Assembly: GCF_023073415.1 (NCBI RefSeq)
Contig: NZ_JADPJL010000012.1
Span: 632,501-696,500 of the forward strand
From: Bradyrhizobium sp. 190
GTDB lineage: Bacteria; Pseudomonadota; Alphaproteobacteria; Rhizobiales; Xanthobacteraceae
Direction of reading: 5' to 3'
DNA length: 64,000 bases
Shown here piece by piece: positions 7,941 to 15,549 of this stretch. Under the pieces are notes generated by a model, which searched no databases, was not told the DNA's origin, and saw nothing but the letters and a program-made list of their open reading frames with translations. Positions within the stretch are counted from its first letter, which is position 1. Each line of letters starts with the position of its first letter. The translations under genes and the position numbers were made by a program.

Positions 7941-8150
7941 ATGCAGCTTGAATCAACACTGACCTGTCCCTCGTGCGGGCATCAAGCCACCGAGACGATG
8001 CCGACAGACGCCTGCCAGTTCTTCTACGACTGCCAGCGCTGCAGGGCCCGGCTCAAGCCGAAGCCGGGCGATTGCTGCGTTTACTGCTCGTACGGAACCA
8101 TGCCGTGCCCGCCTATCCAGACAGACGGCAAGGGAATGTGTTGCACGTGA
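7941..8150 (+). CDS. Cys-rich microprotein with GDCCxxCSYG...CPP motif
   Basis: A 69-residue protein with eleven cysteines: a CPSC pair at residues 9-12, a CQRC-type pair in the middle, GDCCVYCSYGTMPCPP and a terminal MCC. The first two pairs look like a zinc ribbon, and the GDCC...CPP block is a recognisable family motif. Proteins of this kind are found beside cation or mercury transporters, and here the next gene (36 bases downstream) is a cation transporter. A role in binding and handing over a thiophilic metal is inference. The frame is too ordered in its Cys spacing to be chance. Confidence 0.75.
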   Translation: MQLESTLTCPSCGHQATETMPTDACQFFYDCQRCRARLKPKPGDCCVYCSYGTMPCPPIQTDGKGMCCT

Positions 8151-8186
8151 TTGTGTAACGTTACCGCCCGCGACTATCTTCCAGTC

Positions 8187-8825
8187 ATGGCGGATCACTG
8201 CTGCGCACCACCACCCCTAAACCTCGGCCCGCGCCAGGACGTGAGCACATTCCGGCGCGTCTTGTGGGCCGTGCTCGGCATCAATGCTGCGATGTTCCTG
8301 GTTGAAATCGGCGCGGGCTTGGCTGCGGGCTCTGCCGCGCTTCAAGCCGACGCGCTCGACTTTCTCGGCGATGCCGCGAACTACGCGATCAGCCTGTTCG
8401 TGGTCGGCATGGCCTTGCGCTATCGGGCCAGCGCCGCGCTTGCCAAGGGCGTCACGATGGGCGTTTTCGGACTATGGGTTGTCGGCATCACCGGCTGGCA
8501 TGCCCTGCACGGTACGCTGCCGCATTCTATCACCATGGGCAGCGTCGGCTTTGCCGCCCTGGTCGCCAACGCGCTATCCTTTTATCTGCTGTGGCGGCAC
8601 CGCACGGGTGACGCCAACATGCGGTCGGCCTGGATTTGCACGCGCAATGACGTGTTAGGCAATCTGGCCGTGTTGCTGGCTGCGCTTGGCGTGTTCGGTA
8701 CCGGCACCGGCTGGCCCGACATTATCGTCGCAGCGATTATGGCAGTGCTCGCGCTGCAAGGCTCGGTGACCGTCGTGCGGCACGCCCTGGCCGAATTGAA
8801 GCAGCCGGCCGCAGCAACGGCTTAG
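8187..8825 (+). CDS. Cation diffusion facilitator-like transporter, short form
   Basis: A 212-residue membrane protein with about six helices. Its first helices carry text typical of the CDF family (LGINAAMFLVEIGAGLAAGSAALQADALDFLGDAANY), where DFLGD supplies the D-x3-D metal site of TM2, and NDVLGNLAVL near residue 155 corresponds to the TM5 site. The cytoplasmic C-terminal domain of full CDF proteins is absent. The N-terminus MADHCCAPPP has a Cys pair that may bind metal. ATG 8187 was preferred to the in-frame TTG at 8151. It probably forms an operon with the Cys-rich microprotein upstream; zinc, cadmium or mercury are possible substrates. Confidence 0.8.
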   Translation: MADHCCAPPPLNLGPRQDVSTFRRVLWAVLGINAAMFLVEIGAGLAAGSAALQADALDFLGDAANYAISLFVVGMALRYRASAALAKGVTMGVFGLWVVGITGWHALHGTLPHSITMGSVGFAALVANALSFYLLWRHRTGDANMRSAWICTRNDVLGNLAVLLAALGVFGTGTGWPDIIVAAIMAVLALQGSVTVVRHALAELKQPAAATA

Positions 8826-8911
8826 GCCGCGGCTTCGCATCGTGCCGCGAATTGCGCAACGCTACCTCCCAGCACCCGCAGCCATAGCCCAAAACCGAAC
8901 GACCAGGGCGC

Positions 8912-8925
8912 TTGATCTAGGTCAA
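8912..8925 (+). promoter_or_regulatory. FixK/FNR-type box
   Basis: TTGATCTAGGTCAA matches the FixK2/FNR pattern TTG(A/C)-N6-(T/G)CAA exactly and is an almost perfect palindrome. It lies 61 bases before the start of the small exported protein at 8987, so a class II arrangement (centre at -41.5) would place transcription start near base 8960. The match is clear; function is inferred. Confidence 0.55.
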
Positions 8926-8986
8926 AGGGTACTCCACCGGGCAAAAGCACGATTTGAGCCGCGGGAACCTACCAATGGAGGACTGC

Positions 8987-9325
8987 ATGAAAATGACCTT
9001 GAGAACGGTGGCAGTTGCTGCAGCGACGTTCGCATGTGCGGCATTGCTTTCGCCTGGCTGGTCCGAGCAAGGCGGCGTATCGCTGTCCGTCAATAAAGCT
9101 GAGGCGCAGCAGCGGGTCTTTATCACACGTGGTTACGCCGCGAGGGCGGCCTATGTCGAGCCGGGCTCCTGGTACGCCGTGAGGGCCTACTACTTCGGTG
9201 GCCCCTGGAGTGGTCTTGGGTACAGCTACACCGGCTGGCCTGACTACGCAGCGCGCAATGGCATTGGCTGTACGCCTGGTACTGCGATCAAGGGCGGCGA
9301 CAGCATAATGTACGTCTGTCAGTAG
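8987..9325 (+). CDS. Small exported protein of unknown function
   Basis: A 112-residue protein with an N-terminal signal peptide (MKMTLRTVAVAAATFACAALL) and a likely cleavage site near AEA-QQR at about residue 40. The mature part is rich in Tyr, Gly and Trp (YVEPGSWYAVRAYYFGGPW) and has two Cys (GIGCTPG and the terminal YVCQ) that could form a disulfide. The start at 8987 is supported by a GGAGG ribosome binding site five bases upstream; the longer frame from 8954 lacks this. A FixK-type box upstream suggests low-oxygen induction. No family was recognised. Confidence 0.75.
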   Translation: MKMTLRTVAVAAATFACAALLSPGWSEQGGVSLSVNKAEAQQRVFITRGYAARAAYVEPGSWYAVRAYYFGGPWSGLGYSYTGWPDYAARNGIGCTPGTAIKGGDSIMYVCQ

Positions 9326-9541
9326 GAATTATTTTATTGAAAACGTGGGGCCAGGTCGCGGCTATTGGCGAGCTGGCCCAACACCCATGTTGTTCAGCCG
9401 TCGCCAAAGCGCCGGTGACCGCGGCCATGTCTGTTGCAAGGCCAACCCGCACGACTGATCCGTCTCACTGCCTCATCTCGACCTATCGGTACCCGGCCCG
9501 TCCCGGTGACAACCACGTTATCGCAACGCAGGACGAGGATC

Positions 9542-9748
9542 GTGAGAAGCCTATCGACGATTGCCGCATTATTGCTTTTGGTGGGATGTTCTCGTTTCGA
9601 CGAGGCAACAGAACGTGAGGCATGCCAGAAAGCACACCCGAACGACCAGGTCGCGGCGGATAAATGTCTCGACACCTCTGCGCTTGAATGGGAAAAAGCC
9701 CATGCGTGGCATGCTCGGATCACTCATCGGCGATCCCCGACGCCCTAG
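9542..9748 (+). CDS. Small putative lipoprotein
   Basis: A 68-residue protein starting at a GTG, with a short lipoprotein signal (LSTIAALLLLVGC) in which LVGC is a good lipobox. The rest is short and polar (SRFDEATEREACQKAHPNDQ), with two further Cys (EAC and KCL). An AGGACGAGG purine stretch precedes the GTG. The C-terminal end (ITHRRSPTP) runs into what looks like non-coding sequence, so the 3' end may be degraded. No family was recognised. Confidence 0.55.
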   Translation: MRSLSTIAALLLLVGCSRFDEATEREACQKAHPNDQVAADKCLDTSALEWEKAHAWHARITHRRSPTP

Positions 9749-9817
9749 GGGGCCGGCGGCACCGCAGGGGCGATCGCGGCCCCGGAACGTTTGCCGTATC
9801 CTCATCGTTAATAATTT

Positions 9818-9955
9818 ATGAAAACCGTTGCCGCCGCCTTTGTTGCTGTGTTCGTTTTGTGGGTCGTTGACGTCAACTTCAACGGCGGCCGTTACACCGA
9901 CGCTGCCTTGCGGATGATCCGATCTGCGGCCTCATCGATTGGCGCTCGAATTTAA
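9818..9955 (+). CDS. 46-codon membrane microprotein
   Basis: An ATG at 9818 opens a 45-residue protein: MKTVAAAFVAVFVLWVVDVN as a single hydrophobic N-terminal segment, then NGGRYTDAALRMIRS and a short tail ending GARI. The pattern of one membrane helix followed by FNGGRYTDA is familiar to me from small hypothetical proteins of Bradyrhizobium, which supports it as a real gene, but no function is known. It sits alone between the small lipoprotein and the repeat region. Confidence 0.55.
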   Translation: MKTVAAAFVAVFVLWVVDVNFNGGRYTDAALRMIRSAASSIGARI

Positions 9956-10081
9956 GGCCGCCTTAATAGGCGGCCCCGTTCAAGCGGCGCGCGTCAGGCT
10001 GTCGCCCACCGACCCTACCAGTGCGTGTATTGCCTGTCAGGCAAATCACCCCAGCGGTTGGTCCAGTATCAGTAGCGAAGA

Positions 10082-10493
10082 TATTCCCCTTTTGTTCTCA
10101 CGCAAATCAGTTCATCCCTGTGCCGTCCCACCCGGCAAGAGGGGCGGCTCGCGATCGTCACGAACGTGCGGTGGGATGCGGTGGACGCGAATGGCGCGCA
10201 TGACGTACGCGCCTGACGCGTACGGCGAAGTCGTGTGGTTCTGGCGCCGCGGTGCTGGCGTCAAGTTCTCGAGAAGCGAGCTTCTTGAGGGCGACGGTGG
10301 CAAGAGAGCCGTTCACCGGGAAGAGCACGAAGTAAGCCGTAAAGCCATTGCGCAGGGAAGGCCGGATGCCTCCGCTGGACCTGTATGCTCGTGTGCATTT
10401 TCTTAGCGCAAATCGCACGCGAGACCGCGGGTGCAGCGTGCACCCGGTCTTCCCTGCGCCCTCTCAGTTTCAGGGGGTGAAATCGAAGCAAAC
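10082..10493. repeat. Long intergenic repeat of the Bradyrhizobium type
   Basis: This 0.4-kb stretch has no convincing gene. It contains landmarks that recur in Bradyrhizobium intergenic repeats: the translated text VPSHPARGAARDRHER in one frame, the AGCCGTAAAGCCATTGCGC block followed by a GGAAGGCCGG stretch, and a terminal hairpin CGGGTGCAGCGTGCACCCG near 10424-10442 followed by GTCTTCCCTGCGCCCTCT. The several overlapping open frames here are shadows of this repeat. Family membership is from memory; copy number in this genome cannot be seen. Confidence 0.55.
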
Positions 10494-10533
10494 CTCGGGC
10501 GAACGCGTCGCGAGAACGCGAAGGCGTGTCTAT

Positions 10534-10614
10534 CGTAGGATGGGTAGAGCGGAGCGAAACCCATCGTCACGCGCACCGGCTTTGATGGGTTCGCTCCGCT
10601 CTACCCATCCTACG
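10534..10614. repeat. Fold-back intergenic repeat (GTAGGATGGGTAGAGCGGAGCG type)
   Basis: Arms CGTAGGATGGGTAGAGCGGA... and its complement, about 31 bp each, flank a short loop of about 18 bases. It lies between the long repeat and the zinc operon promoter and could isolate that operon transcriptionally. Confidence 0.8.
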
Positions 10615-10641
10615 GACAGCCACCGCGTGGACTCCCGTAAT

Positions 10642-10654
10642 GTTATAATATAAC
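10642..10654 (+). promoter_or_regulatory. Zur-type operator upstream of the zinc operon
   Basis: GTTATAATATAAC is a 13-base palindrome broken only at the central base, within GTAATGTTATAATATAACG. It matches the A/T-rich GTTATA...TATAAC pattern of alphaproteobacterial Zur boxes and lies nine bases before the first gene of the operon. Zinc-loaded Zur bound here would repress the operon. Confidence 0.8.
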
Positions 10655-10663
10655 GTCCGCCCT

Positions 10664-10855
10664 ATGCCTCACGCCCGTTCCCACGACCACGCGCATCATC
10701 ACCACGGCCACGCCCATTCCCACGGCCCGGCGACGCCGCATCCGGCGCAGGCCGCTCCCTGGTCGATCCTGCGGATGACCGTGGCAGCCCGCCTTGCTGC
10801 GGCGCTCGTGGTCAGCGCTGGCCTGTGGGCGGTTGTGCTGGTGGCGATGAGGTGA
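10664..10855 (+). CDS. His-rich single-helix microprotein, first gene of the zinc operon
   Basis: A 63-residue protein. Residues 4-24 are a histidine-rich stretch (HARSHDHAHHHHGHAHSHG) with about eleven His, followed by one membrane helix (LAAALVVSAGLWAVVLVAM) at the C-terminus. It follows a Zur-like operator directly and ends two bases before the znuC start. A metal-buffering or docking role at the membrane during zinc shortage is an inference from composition and position. No named family was recognised. Confidence 0.7.
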   Translation: MPHARSHDHAHHHHGHAHSHGPATPHPAQAAPWSILRMTVAARLAAALVVSAGLWAVVLVAMR

Positions 10856-10857
10856 GC

Positions 10858-11613
10858 ATGGCGGCGCAGCTCAAATTCCACAACGTCACGCTCGGCTACG
10901 ATCGCCATCCGGCGGTGCACCACCTCAACGGCGAGGTTGCCGCTGGCGCGCTGGTGGCCGTGATCGGGCCGAACGGCGCCGGCAAGTCGACGCTGTTTCG
11001 CGGGCTCGCCGGTATCCTCAAGCCGCTCTCGGGATCGATCGATCTCGGCGGGCTCGACATCCGCGACATCGCCTATCTGCCGCAGACCGTCGACATCGAC
11101 CGCAGCTTTCCGATTTCGGTATTCGATCTGGTCGGCACCGGCCTGTGGCGTTCGACCGGATTTTTCGGCGGGATGGGCAAGGCGGAGCGGGACAAGATCA
11201 CCAAGGCGCTCGCCGCCGTCGGCCTCAACGGATTTGAGAACCGCAGCATAGGCACGCTGTCCGGCGGCCAGATGCAGCGCATGCTGTTCGCGCGCGTGCT
11301 GCTGCAGGATGCGCGCCTGATCGTGCTCGACGAGCCGTTCAACGCCATCGACACCAAAACCTCGGCCGACCTGCTGGCGCTGGTCAAGCGCTGGCACAGC
11401 GAGGGACGCACCGTGCTGGCGGCCCTGCACGACATGGAATTGGTGCGCGATCATTTCCCGGAAACCTTGCTGCTGGCGCGCGGGCCCGTGGCCTGGGGGG
11501 CGACCGCAGAGGTGCTGACCGCGGAAAACCTGATGGTCGCCTTGCGGATGTGCGAGGCGTTCGACGACACCGCCGCCGCCTGCGCGGACGACATGCCATC
11601 GCGGGCCGCCTGA
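10858..11613 (+). CDS. znuC: Zinc ABC transporter ATP-binding protein
   Basis: A 251-residue ABC ATPase of the metal-importer type. Walker A is GPNGAGKST (about residues 37-45), the signature is LSGGQMQRMLFARVLLQ, and Walker B is LIVLDEPFNAID, followed by the switch His in ALHDMELV. The start at 10858 was preferred to the in-frame ATG at 10825 because it follows the stop of the upstream microprotein closely. The gene overlaps znuB (TGATG). With znuB and znuA it forms a complete ZnuABC high-affinity zinc importer in the inner membrane. Confidence 0.93.
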   Translation: MAAQLKFHNVTLGYDRHPAVHHLNGEVAAGALVAVIGPNGAGKSTLFRGLAGILKPLSGSIDLGGLDIRDIAYLPQTVDIDRSFPISVFDLVGTGLWRSTGFFGGMGKAERDKITKALAAVGLNGFENRSIGTLSGGQMQRMLFARVLLQDARLIVLDEPFNAIDTKTSADLLALVKRWHSEGRTVLAALHDMELVRDHFPETLLLARGPVAWGATAEVLTAENLMVALRMCEAFDDTAAACADDMPSRAA

Positions 11614-12482
11614 TGCTGTACGACGCGCTGATCGCGCCCTTCACTGAATTCGAGTTCATGCGCCGCGCATTGGCCGCCGTGATCGCGCTCGCGCTCGGCG
11701 CCGCGCCGATCGGCGTGTTCCTGATGCTGCGGCGGATGAGCCTCGTCGGCGATGCCATGGCGCATGCGATCCTGCCGGGCGCGGCGATAGGCTTCCTCGT
11801 CTCCGGGTTAAATTTGTTCGCGATGACGACCGGCGGATTGATCGCGGGCTTTACGGTCGCGCTGCTCGCCGGCCTCGTCGCGCGCAATACCGAGCTGAAG
11901 GAGGACGCGTCGCTTGCGACCTTCTATCTGGTGTCGCTTGCGCTCGGCGTCACCATCGTTTCCGTCAAGGGCACCAATATCGATCTCTTGCATGTGCTGT
12001 TCGGCAACATCCTGGCGATGGACGACCAGACGCTGCTCGTGATCGCGTTCAACGCCACCGTCACGCTTTTGGTAATGGCGATCATCTACCGGCCGCTGGT
12101 GATCGAATGCGTCGATCCGGTGTTCCTGCGTACCGTCTCTCGCGCCGGCGCACCCGCGCATCTGGCATTCCTGGCGCTGGTCGTGATCAACCTCGTCAAC
12201 GGCTTTCACGCGCTCGGCACGCTGCTCGGCGTCGGCCTGATGATCCTGCCCGCCGGCATCGCGCGGTTCTGGTCGCGCGATATCACCGGCATGATCTGTA
12301 TCGCGGTCGCCAGCGCCATCGTATCGGGCTATGCCGGGCTGGTGCTGTCGTTCCAGACTCGGATTCCCTCGGGGCCGGCGATCATACTCATCGCGGCGGG
12401 GCTGTATATCGTCTCGCTGTTGTTCGGCCCTGTCAGCGGCCTGGTCCGGCAGATGTTTCCCGGCCGTCACCTCGAGGCATAG
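11613..12482 (+). CDS. znuB: Zinc ABC transporter permease
   Basis: A 289-residue ABC-3 type permease with about eight membrane helices. Family text includes FMRRALAAVIALALGAAPIGVFLMLRRMSLVGDAMAHAILPG, where MSLVGDAMAHA is the characteristic conserved loop, and NGFHALGTLLGVGLMILPAG late in the chain. The ATG at 11613 overlaps the znuC stop, which implies translational coupling. It builds the transmembrane channel of the importer. Confidence 0.93.
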   Translation: MLYDALIAPFTEFEFMRRALAAVIALALGAAPIGVFLMLRRMSLVGDAMAHAILPGAAIGFLVSGLNLFAMTTGGLIAGFTVALLAGLVARNTELKEDASLATFYLVSLALGVTIVSVKGTNIDLLHVLFGNILAMDDQTLLVIAFNATVTLLVMAIIYRPLVIECVDPVFLRTVSRAGAPAHLAFLALVVINLVNGFHALGTLLGVGLMILPAGIARFWSRDITGMICIAVASAIVSGYAGLVLSFQTRIPSGPAIILIAAGLYIVSLLFGPVSGLVRQMFPGRHLEA

Positions 12483-12483
12483 T

Positions 12484-13371
12484 ATGATCCGGCTCTGGCT
12501 TATCGCCCTCACTTTGATAGCGGCTGTTGGCCCGGCCTGCGCCGCGGATCGGCTCAACGTCGTCGCCAGTTTCTCGATCCTCGGCGATTTCGTCCGCAAT
12601 GTCGGCGGCGACCGCGTCAATGTCACCACCCTGGTCGGCCCTAACAGCGATGCGCATGTCTATGTGCCGACGCCGGCGGATGCGAAAAAGGTGGCGGATG
12701 CGAAGCTCGTCTTCGTCAACGGCCTCGGGTTCGAGGGCTGGATGCAGCGGCTGGTGCAATCATCCGGCAGCAAGGCAACGGTTGTTGTGGCAAGCACCAA
12801 CATTACACCGCTCAAGCTCGGCTCCAGTACCGACCCGCATGCCTGGCAAACAGTCACCAATGCCAAAACATACGTCTACAATATTCGTAATGCGCTCAGC
12901 GCGGCAGCTCCGGCAGATGCCGCGCTTTTCGAGGCCAATGCCGAAGCCTATCGGGTGAAGCTCGAGGCCCTTGAGGGCGAGATAAGCCCGTGGGTCGGGT
13001 CAATTCCGCCGGAGCATCGCAAGGTGATCTCGACCCATACTGCCTTTGGCTATTTCGCCAAAGCCTACGGTATCGAGTTCATCGCACCACGCGGCGTCTC
13101 AACCGAGTCCGAGCCGAGTGCCCGGGATATTGCCGGGATCATCACCCAAATCAAAACCAAGAAAATTCCGGCGGTTTTTCTGGAAAATATCAGCGATCCG
13201 CGCCTGATCGAGCGGATCTCCGCGGAGACCGGCGCCAGGATTGGTGGCACCCTTTACTCGGACAGTTTGACTGACGAAAAGGGCGACGCCCCCACTTACA
13301 TTGATATGGTAAGGCACAATATAAGGACCCTGAGGAACGGGATTGGGTATAGTCCTGGCCCAATACGTTGA
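12484..13371 (+). CDS. znuA: Zinc ABC transporter substrate-binding protein
   Basis: A 295-residue periplasmic binding protein of cluster A-I. It has a signal peptide (MIRLWLIALTLIAAVGPACAA, cleavage near residue 21). Metal-ligand motifs are present: SDAHVYVPTPAD, DPHAW and STHTAFGYF for the three histidines, and the late acidic YSDSLTDEKG. ZnuA proteins often carry a His-rich loop between the first and second ligands; none is present here, and the His-rich function may sit in the neighbouring microprotein. Closely related binding proteins take manganese, but the Zur-like box and CobW partner favour zinc. The start at 12484 directly follows znuB. Confidence 0.9.
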   Translation: MIRLWLIALTLIAAVGPACAADRLNVVASFSILGDFVRNVGGDRVNVTTLVGPNSDAHVYVPTPADAKKVADAKLVFVNGLGFEGWMQRLVQSSGSKATVVVASTNITPLKLGSSTDPHAWQTVTNAKTYVYNIRNALSAAAPADAALFEANAEAYRVKLEALEGEISPWVGSIPPEHRKVISTHTAFGYFAKAYGIEFIAPRGVSTESEPSARDIAGIITQIKTKKIPAVFLENISDPRLIERISAETGARIGGTLYSDSLTDEKGDAPTYIDMVRHNIRTLRNGIGYSPGPIR

Positions 13372-13388
13372 ATATCTCCGGAGCCGTT

Positions 13389-14447
13389 ATGTCTGAACCT
13401 TCGTCCCAGAAAATTCCAGTGACCGTGCTGACGGGCTATCTCGGCGCCGGCAAGACCACGCTGCTCAACCGTATCCTGTCGGAAAATCACGGCAAGAAGT
13501 ACGCCGTCATCGTCAACGAATTCGGCGAGATCGGCATCGACAACGACCTCATCATCGGCGCCGATGAAGAAGTGTTCGAGATGAACAATGGCTGCGTCTG
13601 CTGCACCGTGCGCGGCGACCTCGTCCGCATCATGGACGGGTTGATAAAGCGCAAGGGCAAGTTCGACGCCATCATCGTCGAGACGACGGGTTTGGCCGAT
13701 CCAGCTCCGGTGGCGCAGACCTTCTTCGTCGACGAGGACGTCCAGAAGAACGCGCGGCTCGACGCGGTGGTGACGGTCGCCGACGCGAAGTGGCTGAGCG
13801 ACCGTCTCAAGGACGCGCCCGAAGCCAAGAACCAGATCGCGTTCGCCGACGTCATCGTGCTGAACAAGACCGATCTCGTCTCCAAGCCGGAGCTGGCCGA
13901 AGTCGAGGCGCGCATCCGCGGCATCAATCCGTATGCAAAACTGCACCGCACCGAGCGCTGCAAGGTGGCGCTGTCTGACGTGCTGGAGCGCGGGGCGTTC
14001 GATCTGGATCGCATCCTCGAGATCGAGCCGGAATTCCTCGACGCTGGCGACGGTCACGATCATCACCATGACCACGATCATCATCACGGCCATGGCCATC
14101 ACCACGATCACGGCCACAGCCATGGCGGGTTGAAGCATTACCACGACGAGGAGATGCAATCGCTGTCGCTGCGGTCGGACAAACCGCTCGACCCGACCCT
14201 ATTCATGCCGTGGCTGCAGAACCTCGTCGCCACCGAGGGTCAGAAGATCCTCCGTTCGAAAGGCATCCTCTCCTTCACCGACGACGACGATCGCTACGTG
14301 TTCCAGGGCGTGCACATGATGCTGGAAGGCGATCACCAGCGGAAGTGGAAGGAAGGCGAGCCGCGCGAAAGCCGCGTCGTCTTCATCGGCCGCGAATTGC
14401 CGGAGCAAATGATCCGCGACGGCTTTGAAAGCTGTATCGTCACGTGA
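13389..14447 (+). CDS. COG0523/CobW-type GTPase, putative zinc metallochaperone
   Basis: A 352-residue G3E-family GTPase. The P-loop is GYLGAGKTT (residues 17-25), the metal-binding CXCC motif is Cys69-Val-Cys-Cys, the switch ETTGLADPAP follows, and NKTDLV is the G4 motif. A histidine-rich insert (about residues 220-246) precedes the C-terminal CobW_C domain. COG0523 proteins behind Zur boxes deliver zinc to client enzymes under shortage; cobalt or iron insertion is the alternative for the family. It follows znuA by 17 bases and overlaps the WD40 gene by one base, so it belongs to the zinc operon. The start chosen is MSEPSSQK at 13389. Confidence 0.9.
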   Translation: MSEPSSQKIPVTVLTGYLGAGKTTLLNRILSENHGKKYAVIVNEFGEIGIDNDLIIGADEEVFEMNNGCVCCTVRGDLVRIMDGLIKRKGKFDAIIVETTGLADPAPVAQTFFVDEDVQKNARLDAVVTVADAKWLSDRLKDAPEAKNQIAFADVIVLNKTDLVSKPELAEVEARIRGINPYAKLHRTERCKVALSDVLERGAFDLDRILEIEPEFLDAGDGHDHHHDHDHHHGHGHHHDHGHSHGGLKHYHDEEMQSLSLRSDKPLDPTLFMPWLQNLVATEGQKILRSKGILSFTDDDDRYVFQGVHMMLEGDHQRKWKEGEPRESRVVFIGRELPEQMIRDGFESCIVT

Positions 14448-15463
14448 TGACACAGTTCGATCCGGGCGAAACGCCCTCCATCGCTTCCGTCACCGACCAG
14501 GTGCGGGCGCTGCCGGTCAGCATGCCCGCAACCTCGCTGTATTTTCTCGGCGATATCGCCGTGTTCGTCGGCGCCGAGGAAAACGCTGTCATGGTGAACG
14601 AGGCCGGTGAAGTCTCGACCGCAGCCATCCACGGCGGCGCTGTGCTGTGCGCGGCGTCCGACGGCAAGCGTATCGTCACCGGCGGCGACGATGGCAAGCT
14701 CGTCGCGCTGAACGCAAAGGGCGAGACGTCGGTACTGGCGACCGATGCAAAACGGCGCTGGATCGACAATGTCGCGCTGCATCCCGATGGCGCGGTGGCG
14801 TGGTCGGCGGGCAAGACGGCGTTCGTCCGCAGCGGCAAGGGCGATGAGAAAAGCTTCGATGCGCCGTCGACCGTCGGCGGGCTGGCGTTCGCGCCAAAGG
14901 GCCTGCGCGTGGCGGTCGCCCATTACAACGGCGTGACGCTGTGGTTTCCCAACATGGCGGCGAAGCCGGAGTTTCTGGAATGGGCCGGCTCGCATCTCGC
15001 CGTCACCTTCAGCCCCGACAACAAATTCCTGGTCACCGCCATGCACGAGCCGGCGCTGCACGGCTGGCGGCTTGCCGACAACAGGCACATGCGGATGAGC
15101 GGCTATCCCGGCCGCGTCCGCTCGATGTCGTGGAGCACGGGCGGCAAGGGGCTCGCCACCTCGGGCGCCGACACTGTGATCATCTGGCCGTTCACCAGCA
15201 AGGATGGTCCGATGGGCAAGGAGCCGGCGATGCTGGCGCCGCTGCAGGCGCGCGTCTCCATGGTCGCCTGTCATCCGAAGCAGGACATCATGGCGACAGG
15301 CTATAGCAACGGCACCGTACTGATCGTGCGGCTCGAGGACGGCGCGGAAATTCTAGTGCGCCGCAATGGCGGCGAGCCGGTCTCGGCGCTGGCCTGGAAC
15401 GCCAAGGGCACATTGCTGGCTTTCGGCACCGAGGACGGCGACGCCGGGATCCTCGAATTTTAG
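14447..15463 (+). CDS. WD40-repeat protein, coupled to the CobW-type chaperone
   Basis: A 338-residue protein made of WD40-like beta-propeller blades. Repeats are visible as GGAVLCAASDGKRIVTGGDDGKLVAL, then GLAFAPKGLRVAVAHYNGVTLW, HLAVTFSPDNKFLVTAMHEPALHGW, SMSWSTGGKGLATSGADTVIIW and ALAWNAKGTLLAFGTEDGDAGIL. No signal peptide is present, so it is cytosolic. Its start codon overlaps the stop of the CobW-type gene (TGATG), which suggests joint action, for example as a client or scaffold for metal delivery; that is inference. A GTG three bases earlier is an alternative start. Confidence 0.85.
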   Translation: MTQFDPGETPSIASVTDQVRALPVSMPATSLYFLGDIAVFVGAEENAVMVNEAGEVSTAAIHGGAVLCAASDGKRIVTGGDDGKLVALNAKGETSVLATDAKRRWIDNVALHPDGAVAWSAGKTAFVRSGKGDEKSFDAPSTVGGLAFAPKGLRVAVAHYNGVTLWFPNMAAKPEFLEWAGSHLAVTFSPDNKFLVTAMHEPALHGWRLADNRHMRMSGYPGRVRSMSWSTGGKGLATSGADTVIIWPFTSKDGPMGKEPAMLAPLQARVSMVACHPKQDIMATGYSNGTVLIVRLEDGAEILVRRNGGEPVSALAWNAKGTLLAFGTEDGDAGILEF

Positions 15464-15549
15464 GTGTTTCGGACAGGCACTGGTTCCCCGCGGAACCATG
15501 CGCCCCGCCGGCCGTTGATCTCGCGAACAATTTCGTGGGGTTGAACGAC

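Noticed and set aside
8155..8164. GTAACGTTAC palindrome between the Cys-rich microprotein and the transporter
   Set aside because: It is only ten bases, lies within a short operon gap, and does not match a metal-regulator site I can name.
9939..10406. A 155-codon open frame in the repeat region
   Set aside because: It matches the shadow text of a known intergenic repeat and has no ribosome binding site or domain.
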